Assembly (NCBI RefSeq): GCF_022869165.1
Contig: NZ_CP094929.1
Coordinates: 1,364,001-1,428,000, forward strand
Origin: Sphaerochaeta associata
Lineage (GTDB): Bacteria > Spirochaetota > Spirochaetia > Sphaerochaetales > Sphaerochaetaceae
Direction: 5' to 3'
Length of the DNA: 64,000 bases
Shown here: positions 6,667 to 15,748 of the stretch, one piece after another
Layout: the number at the start of each line of letters is the position of its first letter
How positions within the stretch are numbered: position 1 is the stretch's first letter
The notes under the pieces: generated by a model
Told to the model about the DNA's origin: nothing
Seen by the model: only the letters and a program-made list of their open reading frames with translations
Database searches by the model: none
Position numbers and translations under genes: made by a program

Positions 6667-8547
6667 TCAGGAGTTACTTTTTCTAGCTATCCAGGTAAGG
6701 GTGGTGTAGTTGCGCTGCTGCACGGTTCCCCCGTCCAACAAACGAAGAGCCAAATCCATGATATTTTGCCCGTAAGCTTCGGGATTGTAGTGAACACACC
6801 CAAGTATTGGAGAGTGACCTATTTTCATAAGTTCTTCGATTTGCTTCGTATAATTATGCCCGACAATGATTGTGTTCGTACTTTCCCGATATTGCAGGAT
6901 CAACTCATATGATGCAAGCAGATGCCTCAGGTTGAAAGCGAGGATGAGCATTGGCTCCTCATTGGGCGTCTGTTTGAGTAACTTGACCAATGCTTGGGTT
7001 GGATTGATATCCGGGTGCCCCCATTCGATGGTATGAATCGTTTCAGGTAGTCTGGATACATTCTTCTGCAAGTGTTCCAATGCGCTCGATATTCGTAGTT
7101 TCGTTATCGGTTCATAGCCAAATTTGCCAAGAACCAGCAGATGGTCTACGCTGCTATTCCAGTGTTCATTGATATAGTGAGAAGCCTGCTCTCCGGCGAT
7201 CCTTCCTGCACAGGCGTTGTCAGCCCCGAAGTAGATGCTTCCCGGTGCCATGTAGTCTACGGAAATGAGCCGGATATTGTGTGAAAGGCACTTCTCTCCG
7301 ATATACATCAAAGACTCCATGCACAAGCTGTAATCTATCACCAAGTCCACACTCTCTTGGAGAAGCAGATTCAGTGCCTGTACTGCTGAAGCATAATCAC
7401 CATCACACTCCCTGATGACCAGGGAGACGTACTTACATGCGGATGTTGCTTCCAGTAGGCTGTTGTGTACTGACTGAACAAAGTAGTTTCGGTCCTTGTT
7501 GACCAAGAATCCGATGCGGTATTGATGTTTGCGTACATTCCGATATGTGTAATCAGGACCGCAGATAATCAATGGATCCTGACGGGAAAAGAGTAAGCTC
7601 GCTCGATACCTGCCGATACCGTCATCGATAAGGACTTCCTGAATTTTTGCGAGGTATCGTTTGTACGGAAAAGGAAGCTTGCCTTGGATGTCCAGGAAGT
7701 GGGAATCCAGAATCACGTAGATTTTTTCAGCCTGACGGCATACAGCTTCGATGGTTGCAAGGTCTTCGTCCTCAGAGAGGAAGAAAGTGTTGCCAGCATA
7801 GGAACTGCAGCAGATGAAAGCCTTGTTGATTATCAATGAATTGGGAAGACCTTGATGATTGGAGAGGGAAAATCGTTGTTTTTCCATACTTAAGGCGGAA
7901 CCGGTGACCTGTATCGGATATGCATACCTGTTTTTCCGCAGTACATCAAGAATCATCAGATTATTCGTCCAAATTGAGAGATTCGTTAATGGAGGCAGTG
8001 AGGATGCGACGCATTGCGATACTTCCCCGCCATCCAGAAAAACAGTGTCATCAGGCTTGATATGCATGATTGAATGTTTCGCAAGAATGTTGGCTCGTGA
8101 TGAGTATTCAGAAAAATCACTGGATGAACCCTGGCTGATGGAGGGCTCGAAAAGAATGGCGCTTCCATGTTTTCTCAATACCTTGCCCTTGAGTTCCAGG
8201 GCGGATAGGTCATTACGTATAGTAAGAACAGACACCTTGAGTTTAGTTGCAAGAGTGGATATGCGCACTTCCTTATCTTCAGTAAGCAATTGGAGAATTC
8301 GTGCTTGACGCTGTTCCTTTGAGAGAACCCCCGATGATTCGAGCAATGCGGCATTTTGCTGAGTATCGCAAAATCGAATTTTTCCTCGCTCGCGGATCAG
8401 GATGCCTGCCTTTTGCAATGGAACAAGTTCTTTGCGGATTGTTTCACGGCTGAGCTTGAGACGCTCAGCCAAATCGCTGATTGTACAAAACTTTCGCAGT
8501 GTAATGATTTTGAGCAGTGCCAATTGCCGTTGACTCATTTCTTCCAT
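6667..8547 (-). CDS. Hybrid transcriptional regulator: two winged-helix modules, DeoR sugar-sensor and periplasmic-binding-like domain
   Basis: A 626-residue protein. Residues about 1-55 form a winged helix (SDLAERLKLSRETIRKELVP). A second DeoR-type helix-turn-helix follows at about 80-135 (STLATKLKVSVLTIRNDLSA, then GKVLRKHGSA), then a DeoR C-terminal sensor-like region (FLDGGEVSQCVASSL onward to about 340). The last 280 residues resemble a LacI-type sugar-binding domain (RIGFLVNKDRNYFVQSVHNS, AGEQASHYI). The start at 8547 is chosen because the frame upstream is AT-rich promoter sequence coding for a non-native Ile/Tyr run; 8538 is also possible. It is divergent from the isomerase/TRAP operon and is the likely controller of it. 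Confidence 0.85.
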   Translation of the reverse strand: MEEMSQRQLALLKIITLRKFCTISDLAERLKLSRETIRKELVPLQKAGILIRERGKIRFCDTQQNAALLESSGVLSKEQRQARILQLLTEDKEVRISTLATKLKVSVLTIRNDLSALELKGKVLRKHGSAILFEPSISQGSSSDFSEYSSRANILAKHSIMHIKPDDTVFLDGGEVSQCVASSLPPLTNLSIWTNNLMILDVLRKNRYAYPIQVTGSALSMEKQRFSLSNHQGLPNSLIINKAFICCSSYAGNTFFLSEDEDLATIEAVCRQAEKIYVILDSHFLDIQGKLPFPYKRYLAKIQEVLIDDGIGRYRASLLFSRQDPLIICGPDYTYRNVRKHQYRIGFLVNKDRNYFVQSVHNSLLEATSACKYVSLVIRECDGDYASAVQALNLLLQESVDLVIDYSLCMESLMYIGEKCLSHNIRLISVDYMAPGSIYFGADNACAGRIAGEQASHYINEHWNSSVDHLLVLGKFGYEPITKLRISSALEHLQKNVSRLPETIHTIEWGHPDINPTQALVKLLKQTPNEEPMLILAFNLRHLLASYELILQYRESTNTIIVGHNYTKQIEELMKIGHSPILGCVHYNPEAYGQNIMDLALRLLDGGTVQQRNYTTLTWIARKSNS

Positions 8548-8760
8548 ATAGCAATCATAGCATGACTTTTTTATGTACACAATTATAAATATTACTATAT
8601 ATAAAAGATAATAAAAATTATAAATATATATATCAAATATAAATATAATGTATAATACACAATAATTATGCAAACATATTGTAAATATATTGTTTGACTG
8701 CTCTCGTTTTCACGCTAATAATGAACTTGATCAGACAAGTAGAAGATTGGAGGAACATAC
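8548..8760. promoter_or_regulatory. AT-rich divergent control region
   Basis: These 213 bases separate the hybrid regulator from the isomerase/TRAP operon. The left 130 bases are almost all A and T and contain overlapping copies of ATATTGT and TATAAAT-like words, for example two ATTGT cores around 8678-8693. No gene is present. The arrangement is typical of a regulator sharing a control region with its target operon; the operator itself cannot be assigned by eye. Confidence 0.6.
8694..8722 (+). promoter_or_regulatory. Sigma-70-type promoter for isomerase/TRAP operon
   Basis: TTGACT at 8694-8699 and TAATAAT starting at 8716 give a -35/-10 pair with 16-17 bases between. The ATG of the isomerase gene is 38 bases further on with a GGAGGA ribosome-binding site, leaving a short leader. 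Confidence 0.7.
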
Positions 8761-10215
8761 ATGCGAGTCGAGCGAAGAAGGCCCCTTGCAGCGAACATTG
8801 GACTCTTGGGAGTAGGACATGCAACCTATTGGGATCAATTTGATGGGTTGTTGCAATTCATGCATGAGAAGCAAGAGAAGCTTAGGGCCAAGTTGCAGAA
8901 ATATGAAAAGAACATCATCGACTTTGGCTTGATCGACACCTCTGAAAAGGCGTATGGCGCATTGAAGGCGATACAGGCAGCCGATCTTGATGTGTTGTTC
9001 ATCGATATGCTTACGTATGCGACAAGCGAGACGTTCGCTCCGTTGGCGAAAGCCTTGCAGATTCCCATGATCTTGGTTGCACTTCAACCGCTGCAAGCGA
9101 TGGATTATACGAAAAGTACCACCTTCATCCAACTTTGCAATGACGACATCTGCAGTGTTCCCGAATTCTGCTCGGTTGCGATCCGTATGGGTAAACGAAC
9201 GCCTCCGGTCATCATTGGAACCCTCGAAGGAGACTCCGAGGCTGATGCGGAACTGGCTTCCTGGTGCAGGATAGCCCATGTCGTGCATGATCTGAAGCAT
9301 GCTCGAATCGGGTTGATGGGCCATGTTTTGGAAACAATGTACGATATGCATGTTGATCCGGCGCTCATAACCAAAAGCTTTGGTTGTCATGTGGTTCCTA
9401 TCGAGCCTGATGATGTCATGAAACAATACCGTCTGGTAAATGACGAGGAGCTGCTGTTGATGAAAGAGAGGATCCGATTGTTCTTCGACACCCCGGACCC
9501 TCAATCCGATTCCATTACTTTCATGCTGCGCGAAGAGGATTTGCAGCTTGCAGCAAAGACTGCAATTGCACTGGAAAAGATGATTGACGCACGCAACCTA
9601 ACTGGTCTTGCATACTATTATGAGGCAGAAGAGGGATCTGAAATGCGCCGTCTGGTTACAAACTTCATTGTAGGGAATTCCCTGCTTACCTCTTCGGGTT
9701 TTCCCATGTGTGGTGAATACGATTTAAAAACCTTGATGGCTATGTTGATTCTCGATCGATTGGAGATTGGGGGAAGTTTTGCAGAGTTCCACCCGATGGA
9801 CTTTGCCCGTGATTCAATTCTGGTTGGGCATGATGGACCACATCACATCAATATTGCTGACGGAAAACCGGTGCTTCGCTCGCTGAGCAAATACCATGGC
9901 AAACCTGGAAATGGGGCGGGGGTGGAATTCAAAATCCAGGAGGGACCGATCACCATGCTTGCCATCACCATTTCCAGACAAGGTGATTTGAAGTTCGTTG
10001 TAGCTGAAGGACAATCGATGGACGGGCAGATTCCGGCAACGGGAAATACCAATACCCATGGGCATTTCAAACCTGATCTTAAAACATTCTTGCGACGATG
10101 GATGGATGAAGGCCCTACTCACCATTTCGCGTTGGGAATTGGTCATCATAGTGCAGAATTAGCAAAAATTGCAGATGCTTTCGGCATAGAATGCGTCATC
10201 ATCGCTCAAGAATAG
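8761..10215 (+). CDS. L-arabinose/L-fucose isomerase-family protein
   Basis: A 484-residue protein resembling L-arabinose isomerase (AraA, about 500 residues). Likely metal and catalytic residues are in CGEYDLKT, FAEFHPMDF, GHDGPHH and the C-terminal PTHHFALGIGHH, matching in order the two Glu and two His ligands of AraA. The overall sequence is divergent, so the substrate is probably another aldose, sugar acid or analogue and the symbol araA is not justified. It is the first gene of an operon with a complete TRAP transporter, which presumably imports its substrate. GGAGGA precedes the ATG. Confidence 0.82.
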   Translation: MRVERRRPLAANIGLLGVGHATYWDQFDGLLQFMHEKQEKLRAKLQKYEKNIIDFGLIDTSEKAYGALKAIQAADLDVLFIDMLTYATSETFAPLAKALQIPMILVALQPLQAMDYTKSTTFIQLCNDDICSVPEFCSVAIRMGKRTPPVIIGTLEGDSEADAELASWCRIAHVVHDLKHARIGLMGHVLETMYDMHVDPALITKSFGCHVVPIEPDDVMKQYRLVNDEELLLMKERIRLFFDTPDPQSDSITFMLREEDLQLAAKTAIALEKMIDARNLTGLAYYYEAEEGSEMRRLVTNFIVGNSLLTSSGFPMCGEYDLKTLMAMLILDRLEIGGSFAEFHPMDFARDSILVGHDGPHHINIADGKPVLRSLSKYHGKPGNGAGVEFKIQEGPITMLAITISRQGDLKFVVAEGQSMDGQIPATGNTNTHGHFKPDLKTFLRRWMDEGPTHHFALGIGHHSAELAKIADAFGIECVIIAQE

Positions 10216-10226
10216 GAGGATTTGAC

Positions 10227-10787
10227 ATGCGACATGTGAAACGAATGCTTGAGCTGATTATGGGTGTCGAGCTGCTCATAGGTGGCCTTTTAATTATTAC
10301 AATGGTAGCAATCATGGTATTGGAAGTCATCATGCGCTACGTGTTCAACAATTCAATCATCTGGGTGCAGGAGTTTGTCATTATGATATTCATTTGGATG
10401 GTCATGCTTGGTGGAAGTGCGGCATCTATGACCAAAACACATGTGACAATCACCACGTTCAGCCAGAGGTTGCCCGAGAAGTGGAAAGTAGTTCTTCAGG
10501 TTTTTGTCTCTGTAATCATCCTTGCTGTGTTGTTCTATCTTCTACAAACGCTACCGGCTTCAATTTCTATACAGAATAAAACTAAAACATCCTCCCTGCC
10601 ATTGAATATCGGAAAGGGGCATTTCTACTCGACCCCGCTTTTTGCAGCAGTGATTTTAATGAGTATTACCGAGCTCTACTATCTCTTTTATGAAGTTAGA
10701 ATGCTGTTGGGGAAAGATATACCGGAGGATTATGTACTGAAAGGGTACCAGTTTTACAAGAAAGCAATCACTGGAGGCAAGGTATGA
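10227..10787 (+). CDS. TRAP transporter small permease subunit (DctQ type)
   Basis: A 186-residue protein with four membrane helices; RYVFNNSIIWVQEF matches the conserved DctQ pattern RYxFNxxxxWxxE. It is the small membrane component of a sodium- or proton-driven TRAP transporter. The start at 10227 follows AGGAGGA by six bases; the frame is open further upstream but overlaps the isomerase gene. Its end overlaps the large permease start as ATGA. Confidence 0.93.
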   Translation: MRHVKRMLELIMGVELLIGGLLIITMVAIMVLEVIMRYVFNNSIIWVQEFVIMIFIWMVMLGGSAASMTKTHVTITTFSQRLPEKWKVVLQVFVSVIILAVLFYLLQTLPASISIQNKTKTSSLPLNIGKGHFYSTPLFAAVILMSITELYYLFYEVRMLLGKDIPEDYVLKGYQFYKKAITGGKV

Positions 10788-12067
10788 GTTTCCTTTGGAT
10801 GGTGATATTTATTTTTGTTGCAATTTTCCTGGAAGTACCCGTTGCCTTTTCTTTCATCGCTGGAACGGTAGCTTATTTGATCATGGGACAAACCTTTCCC
10901 ATTACGGTGGTTGCAGGGAGACTTGGTCCCGGACTTGATAGCTTTCCTCTGCTGGCTCTGCCGCTGTTTGTATTTGCCGGGAACCTGTTGGGCGGATCGG
11001 GAATTGCGAAGCGAATATTCAGTTTTGCCAACAGTTCGGTCGGCCACATTCCTGGTGGACTCGGCCACGTAAACGTCCTTTCCAGCATCGTTTTTGCAGG
11101 AATGAGCGGAGTCGCCATGGCAGATGCAGCCGGGTTGGGCAAGATTGAGATGGAGGAGATGGAGCGGCATGGTTATCCCATTCCCTTCAGTGCTGCAATT
11201 ACTGCTGCTTCGGCAACTATTGGTCCGATTATTCCTCCAAGTGGTCAGATGGTAATCATTGCTGTATTGGCGAATATTGCATTGGATAAGCTGTTTCTCG
11301 CCGGTTTCATCCCGGGCTTGATGCTCGGTGGATTCTTGATGATTACCATTTATATCATGGTGAAATCGGGGTATGTAAAAGTGGCTGTGCTCCCCAAGGA
11401 GCCCATTTCGGTTCGATTCTCCAATTTCTTGAAAGCAGCTCCAGCCTTGGCTATTCCAGTGTTGCTGATTGTTGGCTTGATCACCGGAGTTGCTACTCCC
11501 ACTGAATTGGGGGCCCTGACTTGTTTGTTTGCCATCATACTGGGCTTTATCTACAAGGACTTGACGTTACGCTCGTTCCTCGACTGTGCCTTGGAATCTG
11601 CAAAAACTACGGGAGTTTTGGGTGTTCTGCTATTGGTTGCAAGTCCATTCACCTGGCTTATGGGTGTAGGCAATGTAGGTTTGCAGCTGCAAGCTTTCAT
11701 GCTCGATGTGACAACAAATCCCATTGTATTCCTGCTGATAGCCAATGTCGTGCTGCTTATTGCTGGAATGTTCATGGAGACTACGGTTGTGGTTCTTATC
11801 GCCGCCCCGATTCTATTCCCAATCGCTGCAAGCTATGGAATCGACTCCATCCATTTTGCGATGGTGATGTTGATCAATCTTTTGATGGGGACTCTGACCC
11901 CGCCGTTCGGTTCCCTGTTGTTTGTGATGATGAACCAAACAAAACTCACCCTGGCCCAGATGTTCAAGGCCGTTGCTCCTTTCTATTTTCCCTATTTGGC
12001 TTTCTTGGTGCTCATCACGATGGTTCCCTCGATAACCACCTTTGTTCCTCGCTTGTTCGGGGCGTGA
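10784..12067 (+). CDS. TRAP transporter large permease subunit (DctM type)
   Basis: A 427-residue polytopic protein of the DctM family with the typical segments FPLLALPLFVFAGNLLGGSG, IVFAGMSGVAMADAAGLG and IGPIIPPSGQMVI. It is the transport channel subunit and pairs with the small subunit just upstream, with which it shares a four-base overlap. A later segment LLMGTLTPPFGSLLF is also family-typical. Length is normal for the family. Confidence 0.95.
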   Translation: MSFLWMVIFIFVAIFLEVPVAFSFIAGTVAYLIMGQTFPITVVAGRLGPGLDSFPLLALPLFVFAGNLLGGSGIAKRIFSFANSSVGHIPGGLGHVNVLSSIVFAGMSGVAMADAAGLGKIEMEEMERHGYPIPFSAAITAASATIGPIIPPSGQMVIIAVLANIALDKLFLAGFIPGLMLGGFLMITIYIMVKSGYVKVAVLPKEPISVRFSNFLKAAPALAIPVLLIVGLITGVATPTELGALTCLFAIILGFIYKDLTLRSFLDCALESAKTTGVLGVLLLVASPFTWLMGVGNVGLQLQAFMLDVTTNPIVFLLIANVVLLIAGMFMETTVVVLIAAPILFPIAASYGIDSIHFAMVMLINLLMGTLTPPFGSLLFVMMNQTKLTLAQMFKAVAPFYFPYLAFLVLITMVPSITTFVPRLFGA

Positions 12068-12104
12068 CCCTGTATATATATCACATGTAAAAAAGGAGAT
12101 ACGT

Positions 12105-13115
12105 ATGAAAAGGATGTTGGTGATGGTGTTGATCGCACTTGCGATGATATCAGGATTGTTTGCTGCAGGATCTGCTGAGCAGAAAACGCAGGCTCAACAG
12201 GAGAAAACCATAACCTTGGCAACCGGAGATGCAATCGGAACGCTGAGAAATCGGGCTGGGGAGTACTTCAAGGCAGAATTGGAGAAACATCCCGAGCTAA
12301 ATCTGAAGGTCAACCATGTGCAGGGAGCTGTATTGGGTACCGCCAACCAAATTCTCGATCAGGTTGTAGAAGGTTCTGTACACCTGTTCGGCAATGATAT
12401 TGCTTGGATTGTTCCCTACGATGCAGACTTTCAGCCGATTAGTTTCGGATTTATGTACCGTGATGTTGATCATATGAATGCCTATTTCAAGAGTAGTACA
12501 TTCCTCGATCTCGCCGACAAGGTTGCTTCCAGCAGTGGATTGCGCATTATTGCACCGGTACCCATGGCTTCACGCATGTTTTTCTCAGTGAAGCCGTTGA
12601 ACACCGTAGCAGATTTCAAAGGATTGAAGGTAAGGGCTCCCGGCCTGGAGATGTTCGTCAAATCGTATGAGGCATACGGTGCAAGCCCGACGACCGTTGC
12701 CTGGAACGAGATTTTTCTTGCCTTAAAAACCAAGCTTGTTGAAGCCGCACATGGACCAGTGGCCGATGTTATTGCAAACAAGTGGCATCTTGCAGCACCA
12801 TATATCACCCGCACCGAGGATATGTATGCCGCGAACGCCTGGTATGTGAATGAAGCTTTCTGGGATGGGCTCAGTACCGAACAACGCAAGGGAATTGAAG
12901 AGGCTCTGGATGCTACCAATGCATGGTCGTTCAATGAGTCAAAGGTATCAGAGCAGAGTTTGATTGATCAGATGGTGGCTGAGGGCGCCGTATACAATAC
13001 CTCATTCGCTGACCGCGAGAAACTTCGCACCCAAGCCATCGAGGCCGTCAAGAAGCTCGAAGCCTCCGGAAAGTGGTCTCTCGGTTTGGTAGATAGAATT
13101 CAAGCTATTAAATAG
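12105..13115 (+). CDS. TRAP transporter solute-binding protein (DctP type)
   Basis: A 336-residue exported binding protein. Residues 1-20 are a signal peptide ending near LFAAGSA, without a lipobox Cys. The conserved stretch KGLKVRAPG carries the Arg that in DctP proteins usually contacts a carboxylate of the ligand, so a sugar acid is more likely than a neutral sugar. TTVAWNEIFLALKT is also family-typical. The ATG has AAAGGAG upstream. It is the last gene of the isomerase/TRAP operon and is followed by a hairpin. Confidence 0.93.
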   Translation: MKRMLVMVLIALAMISGLFAAGSAEQKTQAQQEKTITLATGDAIGTLRNRAGEYFKAELEKHPELNLKVNHVQGAVLGTANQILDQVVEGSVHLFGNDIAWIVPYDADFQPISFGFMYRDVDHMNAYFKSSTFLDLADKVASSSGLRIIAPVPMASRMFFSVKPLNTVADFKGLKVRAPGLEMFVKSYEAYGASPTTVAWNEIFLALKTKLVEAAHGPVADVIANKWHLAAPYITRTEDMYAANAWYVNEAFWDGLSTEQRKGIEEALDATNAWSFNESKVSEQSLIDQMVAEGAVYNTSFADREKLRTQAIEAVKKLEASGKWSLGLVDRIQAIK

Positions 13116-13138
13116 CAAGAAGATACAACACAACGCTT

Positions 13139-13169
13139 TTGCCGCAGGACAGCTACTGTTCTGCGGCAA
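13139..13169. terminator. Hairpin after TRAP operon
   Basis: The arms 13139-13152 and 13156-13169 form a 14-base-pair stem (one G-T pair) with a three-base loop. There is no clear T-run on either strand, so it may be a weak or bidirectional terminator between convergent genes. Confidence 0.6.
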
Positions 13170-13175
13170 TCCCTG

Positions 13176-13892
13176 TCACACCCCAAACGTAATGATTTGG
13201 GAGGATATCTGTTTATCGAGATTGATTATTCGATACCCGAACGGCTTGTCATCCTTCTGCAGTGTTTCTGAATATTTCTGGATCTGGTAGAAAATCGATG
13301 GTGTTATGTATTGGTGGATGTTGCCGTCACTTCGTTCATCGGTGGTGTGATAGTGCCCGCAAAAAAGATGGATGTTTTTATGCGTTGCTTGTAGTGCCGA
13401 CCTGACTGTCTCTCGATTTTTGAGTGCATACTTCCGGTCCATGAACGAGTTGTCGCAATCCAGGACGGGGTGGTGCAGGAAAACCAGGATGGGAAGCGTA
13501 CTCGCTTCAATCTCCTTTACCAACCAACACAGCTGCTCCTCGTCCAAATAGGCCTCCCTGCTGTCACAGAAGAGCAGGCAAGCCTGTTCGGAGGGTGCTT
13601 TGTAATAGTAGCGACCGGCATGCACATGCTCATAATGCAACTCCATTGCCTGTGGATTGTCATGATTGCCAAGTGTTATATACGTCTGAAATCCATACTC
13701 CTTGATGGTCTTGAAAAACCAGGGAGCCTCTTCATCCTCTGCAATATCGCCGGTAACGGCAAGGTGTGTGATGCCGCGCAGGCGGATATCCTGCAGTACT
13801 GTGATGAGGTTCTTTTTACTATCCACACCAAACTTCTCGGCAAAACGATGTCCAAGGTGTATGTCTGTCAGGTGAGCAAATCTCACGGCCAT
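13176..13892 (-). CDS. Calcineurin-like metallophosphoesterase
   Basis: A 238-residue protein with the complete motif set of the family: DIHLG (Asp-x-His) near residue 11, GDIAED near 45, GNHD near 72, HHP near 140 and GHYH near 185. Such enzymes hydrolyse phosphodiesters or monophosphates using a two-metal centre; cyclic-nucleotide phosphodiesterases of the CpdA type are the closest in arrangement, but the substrate is not determined. The start MAVRFAHLTDIH at 13892 places motif I at the N-terminus as usual; the longer frame to 13976 is unlikely. Confidence 0.85.
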   Translation of the reverse strand: MAVRFAHLTDIHLGHRFAEKFGVDSKKNLITVLQDIRLRGITHLAVTGDIAEDEEAPWFFKTIKEYGFQTYITLGNHDNPQAMELHYEHVHAGRYYYKAPSEQACLLFCDSREAYLDEEQLCWLVKEIEASTLPILVFLHHPVLDCDNSFMDRKYALKNRETVRSALQATHKNIHLFCGHYHTTDERSDGNIHQYITPSIFYQIQKYSETLQKDDKPFGYRIINLDKQISSQIITFGV

Positions 13893-14020
13893 CCTCGCTT
13901 TTCTGTAAGGAATTTTGATTATTGGACGAGAAGGGTAAAAAGTAAAGTGATTTTCCGGAATACCATTACAAGTCATCCTGAAACTTCAATCGTTACGCTA
14001 TAGTTGGTGAGCAATGCAGG

Positions 14021-14695
14021 TCAACGTACAAACTGCAGGCTGAGACCAATCATGAGCTGTCCAATATAATACAGTGAAAGGTTTGTCACCCGCAGGCTTT
14101 GCCGTTGCTTGGGGCCGAAGGTGTTGAGAATCAGGACTATATCGCTTACCAAGAAGAAGATTGCACCAATAACGAACACAATGCTGTGAGTGGATGGGGA
14201 AGCTGTCAAAACGCCGACGGCGATACTGTTCATGAGCATGATGGCCCCGATATAGAACACACCAAAGATTTTAAAGGTCAGGCTTACCGTAATTTTGCTG
14301 AAAAGCCAGATCAGGACCAAGACTGTCAGTGCCACCCCGATTGCGATGCAAAGCAAAAGGGAGGTGCAGTTCGGTATCAGTGCAGCAAGATAGAGGAGAT
14401 GGCCGCTCAAAAAACAGAGAATTCCTACGAGAAATATTTTCTTCCCATATGTTTCGAAAACGAAACGCAGATTAAGCAGTATGTCTGCGACACCGCCCAG
14501 GACGAGACCGATGACGATGCGATTCACAAAGAGCGTGTCAGAGGCAAGAGAGCCTGATAGTACGCCGAAAGCTACAAAGCAAAAGGAAGCCGCCCCTTTC
14601 AATGCAACAGCTGCAACGAACTTCTTTTTGTATTCCACATACATGAAACCAGAAGCTAAAACCAATGACAAAAAAGCAATAGGCATATACCTCAT
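14021..14695 (-). CDS. YhhN/TMEM86-like membrane protein
   Basis: A 224-residue protein with about eight short hydrophobic helices. The pattern GLVLGGVADILLNLR, followed by FLVGILCFLSGHLLYL, and near the end FFLVSDIVLILNTF matches the YhhN family, whose animal members (TMEM86) are lysoplasmalogenases. Charged Asp residues inside helices in two places are typical. The start at 14695 follows GGGAG by eight bases. It stands as a single gene, with 44 bases or more of non-coding DNA on either side. Confidence 0.78.
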   Translation of the reverse strand: MRYMPIAFLSLVLASGFMYVEYKKKFVAAVALKGAASFCFVAFGVLSGSLASDTLFVNRIVIGLVLGGVADILLNLRFVFETYGKKIFLVGILCFLSGHLLYLAALIPNCTSLLLCIAIGVALTVLVLIWLFSKITVSLTFKIFGVFYIGAIMLMNSIAVGVLTASPSTHSIVFVIGAIFFLVSDIVLILNTFGPKQRQSLRVTNLSLYYIGQLMIGLSLQFVR

Positions 14696-14796
14696 CGGAT
14701 GATCTCCCTTGCTTGCAGTATAGGGATATAGTGCCCAAAAAGCCAAGAAAAACCCATTGTGAGAAAAATCCTACAAAGTAGTGTGGAATTGGCATG

Positions 14797-14827
14797 AAAA
14801 AAGGAACCGCTTTATCAGCAGTTCCTT
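14797..14827 (-). terminator. Rho-independent terminator of tRNA-Pro
   Basis: On the minus strand AAGGAACTGC pairs with GCGGTTCCTT (one mismatch) around a seven-base loop, followed directly by a run of six T. It lies just after the tRNA 3' end. Confidence 0.85.
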
Positions 14828-14832
14828 GCAGA

Positions 14833-14908
14833 GTCGGGCTGGACGGATTTGAACCGTCGACCCCTAGTCCCCCAGACTAGTACGCTAAACCCCTGCGCTA
14901 CAGCCCGA
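14833..14908 (-). tRNA. tRNA-Pro(GGG)
   Basis: Read on the minus strand, the acceptor arms TCGGGCT and AGCCCGA pair over seven bases. The anticodon stem CTAGT/ACTAG encloses the loop CTGGGGG with anticodon GGG, and the T-arm has GGTTCAAATCC. CCA is not encoded. It has its own promoter and terminator and is not linked to other tRNA genes. Confidence 0.93.
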
Positions 14909-14937
14909 ACATATTATCGGTCACCCGACAGGAACGA

Positions 14938-14966
14938 ACCTTAGCATAGAAGCATACTTGTGTCAA
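14938..14966 (-). promoter_or_regulatory. Promoter of tRNA-Pro
   Basis: On the minus strand TTGACA (plus 14961-14966) and TAAGGT (plus 14938-14943) are separated by 17 bases, and the tRNA begins about 30 bases downstream of the -10. Confidence 0.7.
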
Positions 14967-15004
14967 TAAATGGATAATAGGTAGTCAAAGAAAGATTTTT
15001 GGAG

Positions 15005-15018
15005 TAGTATTAGTACTA
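15005..15018. promoter_or_regulatory. Candidate operator of TetR gene
   Basis: TAGTA and TACTA form an inverted repeat around TTAG, inside the 176-base region between tRNA-Pro and the TetR gene. TetR regulators often bind such dyads in front of their own gene. Only the symmetry supports this. Confidence 0.35.
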
Positions 15019-15084
15019 ATTTTTAATAACACTTCAAGAGTTGAGCTGTAAATATACGTACGCAGAGTAATGTGAGGGATACCC

Positions 15085-15654
15085 ATGGCACAGATGACAA
15101 AACTAGCACTCGCCCAATCGCTGAAACAGCTGATGGCTGAACGAACCTTGGATAAAATCACCGTAAAGGAGATTGTGACTCGTTGCGGAGTCAATCGGCA
15201 GACATTTTATTATCATTTCAAGGATATCTATGATTTGCTCGATTGGATGTTCGTCAATGAGGGACAGGAGTTCTCCCGCAGATACCCCGACAGCAGATCG
15301 AACGATGATGGTGAGTCCGCAATCCGCAATATGTGCTCATACCTCAGGGAGAACAAGCAGATGGTTGTCAACATCTACCATAGTCTTGGTCGCGAATTGC
15401 TTGATCGATATCTGTGTCGTGAGATGGCCAAGCTTTTGCATACTACCCTCGGTTACCGGGCACAAGTCTTTGGTGCTACAGAAGATGATCTTGCTTACTT
15501 GATTGCATTCTACAAGCATGCGTTTGTAGGATCCCTGCTCGATTGGGTGCATGACGGCCTGCCTGGCGATATTGACGATATCGTGCAGAAAATGGTTCCA
15601 ATATTGCAAGGAACCTTCGATGCGGCCCTGAAAAGGATGGCTTTGAGACGTTAA
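15085..15654 (+). CDS. TetR-family transcriptional regulator
   Basis: A 189-residue regulator. Residues about 8-55 hold the TetR helix-turn-helix, with ITVKEIVTRCGVNRQTFYYH as the recognition region. The C-terminal part (DLAYLIAFYKHAFVGSLLDW) resembles the TetR_C domain found in DhaS-like proteins. It is immediately upstream of the chaperone-usher pair but separated by 94 bases with a separate candidate promoter, so control of those genes is possible but not shown. Confidence 0.88.
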   Translation: MAQMTKLALAQSLKQLMAERTLDKITVKEIVTRCGVNRQTFYYHFKDIYDLLDWMFVNEGQEFSRRYPDSRSNDDGESAIRNMCSYLRENKQMVVNIYHSLGRELLDRYLCREMAKLLHTTLGYRAQVFGATEDDLAYLIAFYKHAFVGSLLDWVHDGLPGDIDDIVQKMVPILQGTFDAALKRMALRR

Positions 15655-15681
15655 ATAGTGATATTGCTTTTGATTCCAGTC

Positions 15682-15710
15682 TTGATGAATCCAAATCGAT
15701 GGCGTACACT
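15682..15710 (+). promoter_or_regulatory. Candidate promoter of chaperone-usher genes
   Basis: TTGATG at 15682-15687 and TACACT at 15705-15710 are 17 bases apart, 38 bases before the chaperone ATG at 15749. Both boxes deviate from consensus. Confidence 0.45.
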
Positions 15711-15748
15711 GTCACAAAAGTCGTTCTTGTAATGAAAGAGAGAAGAAT

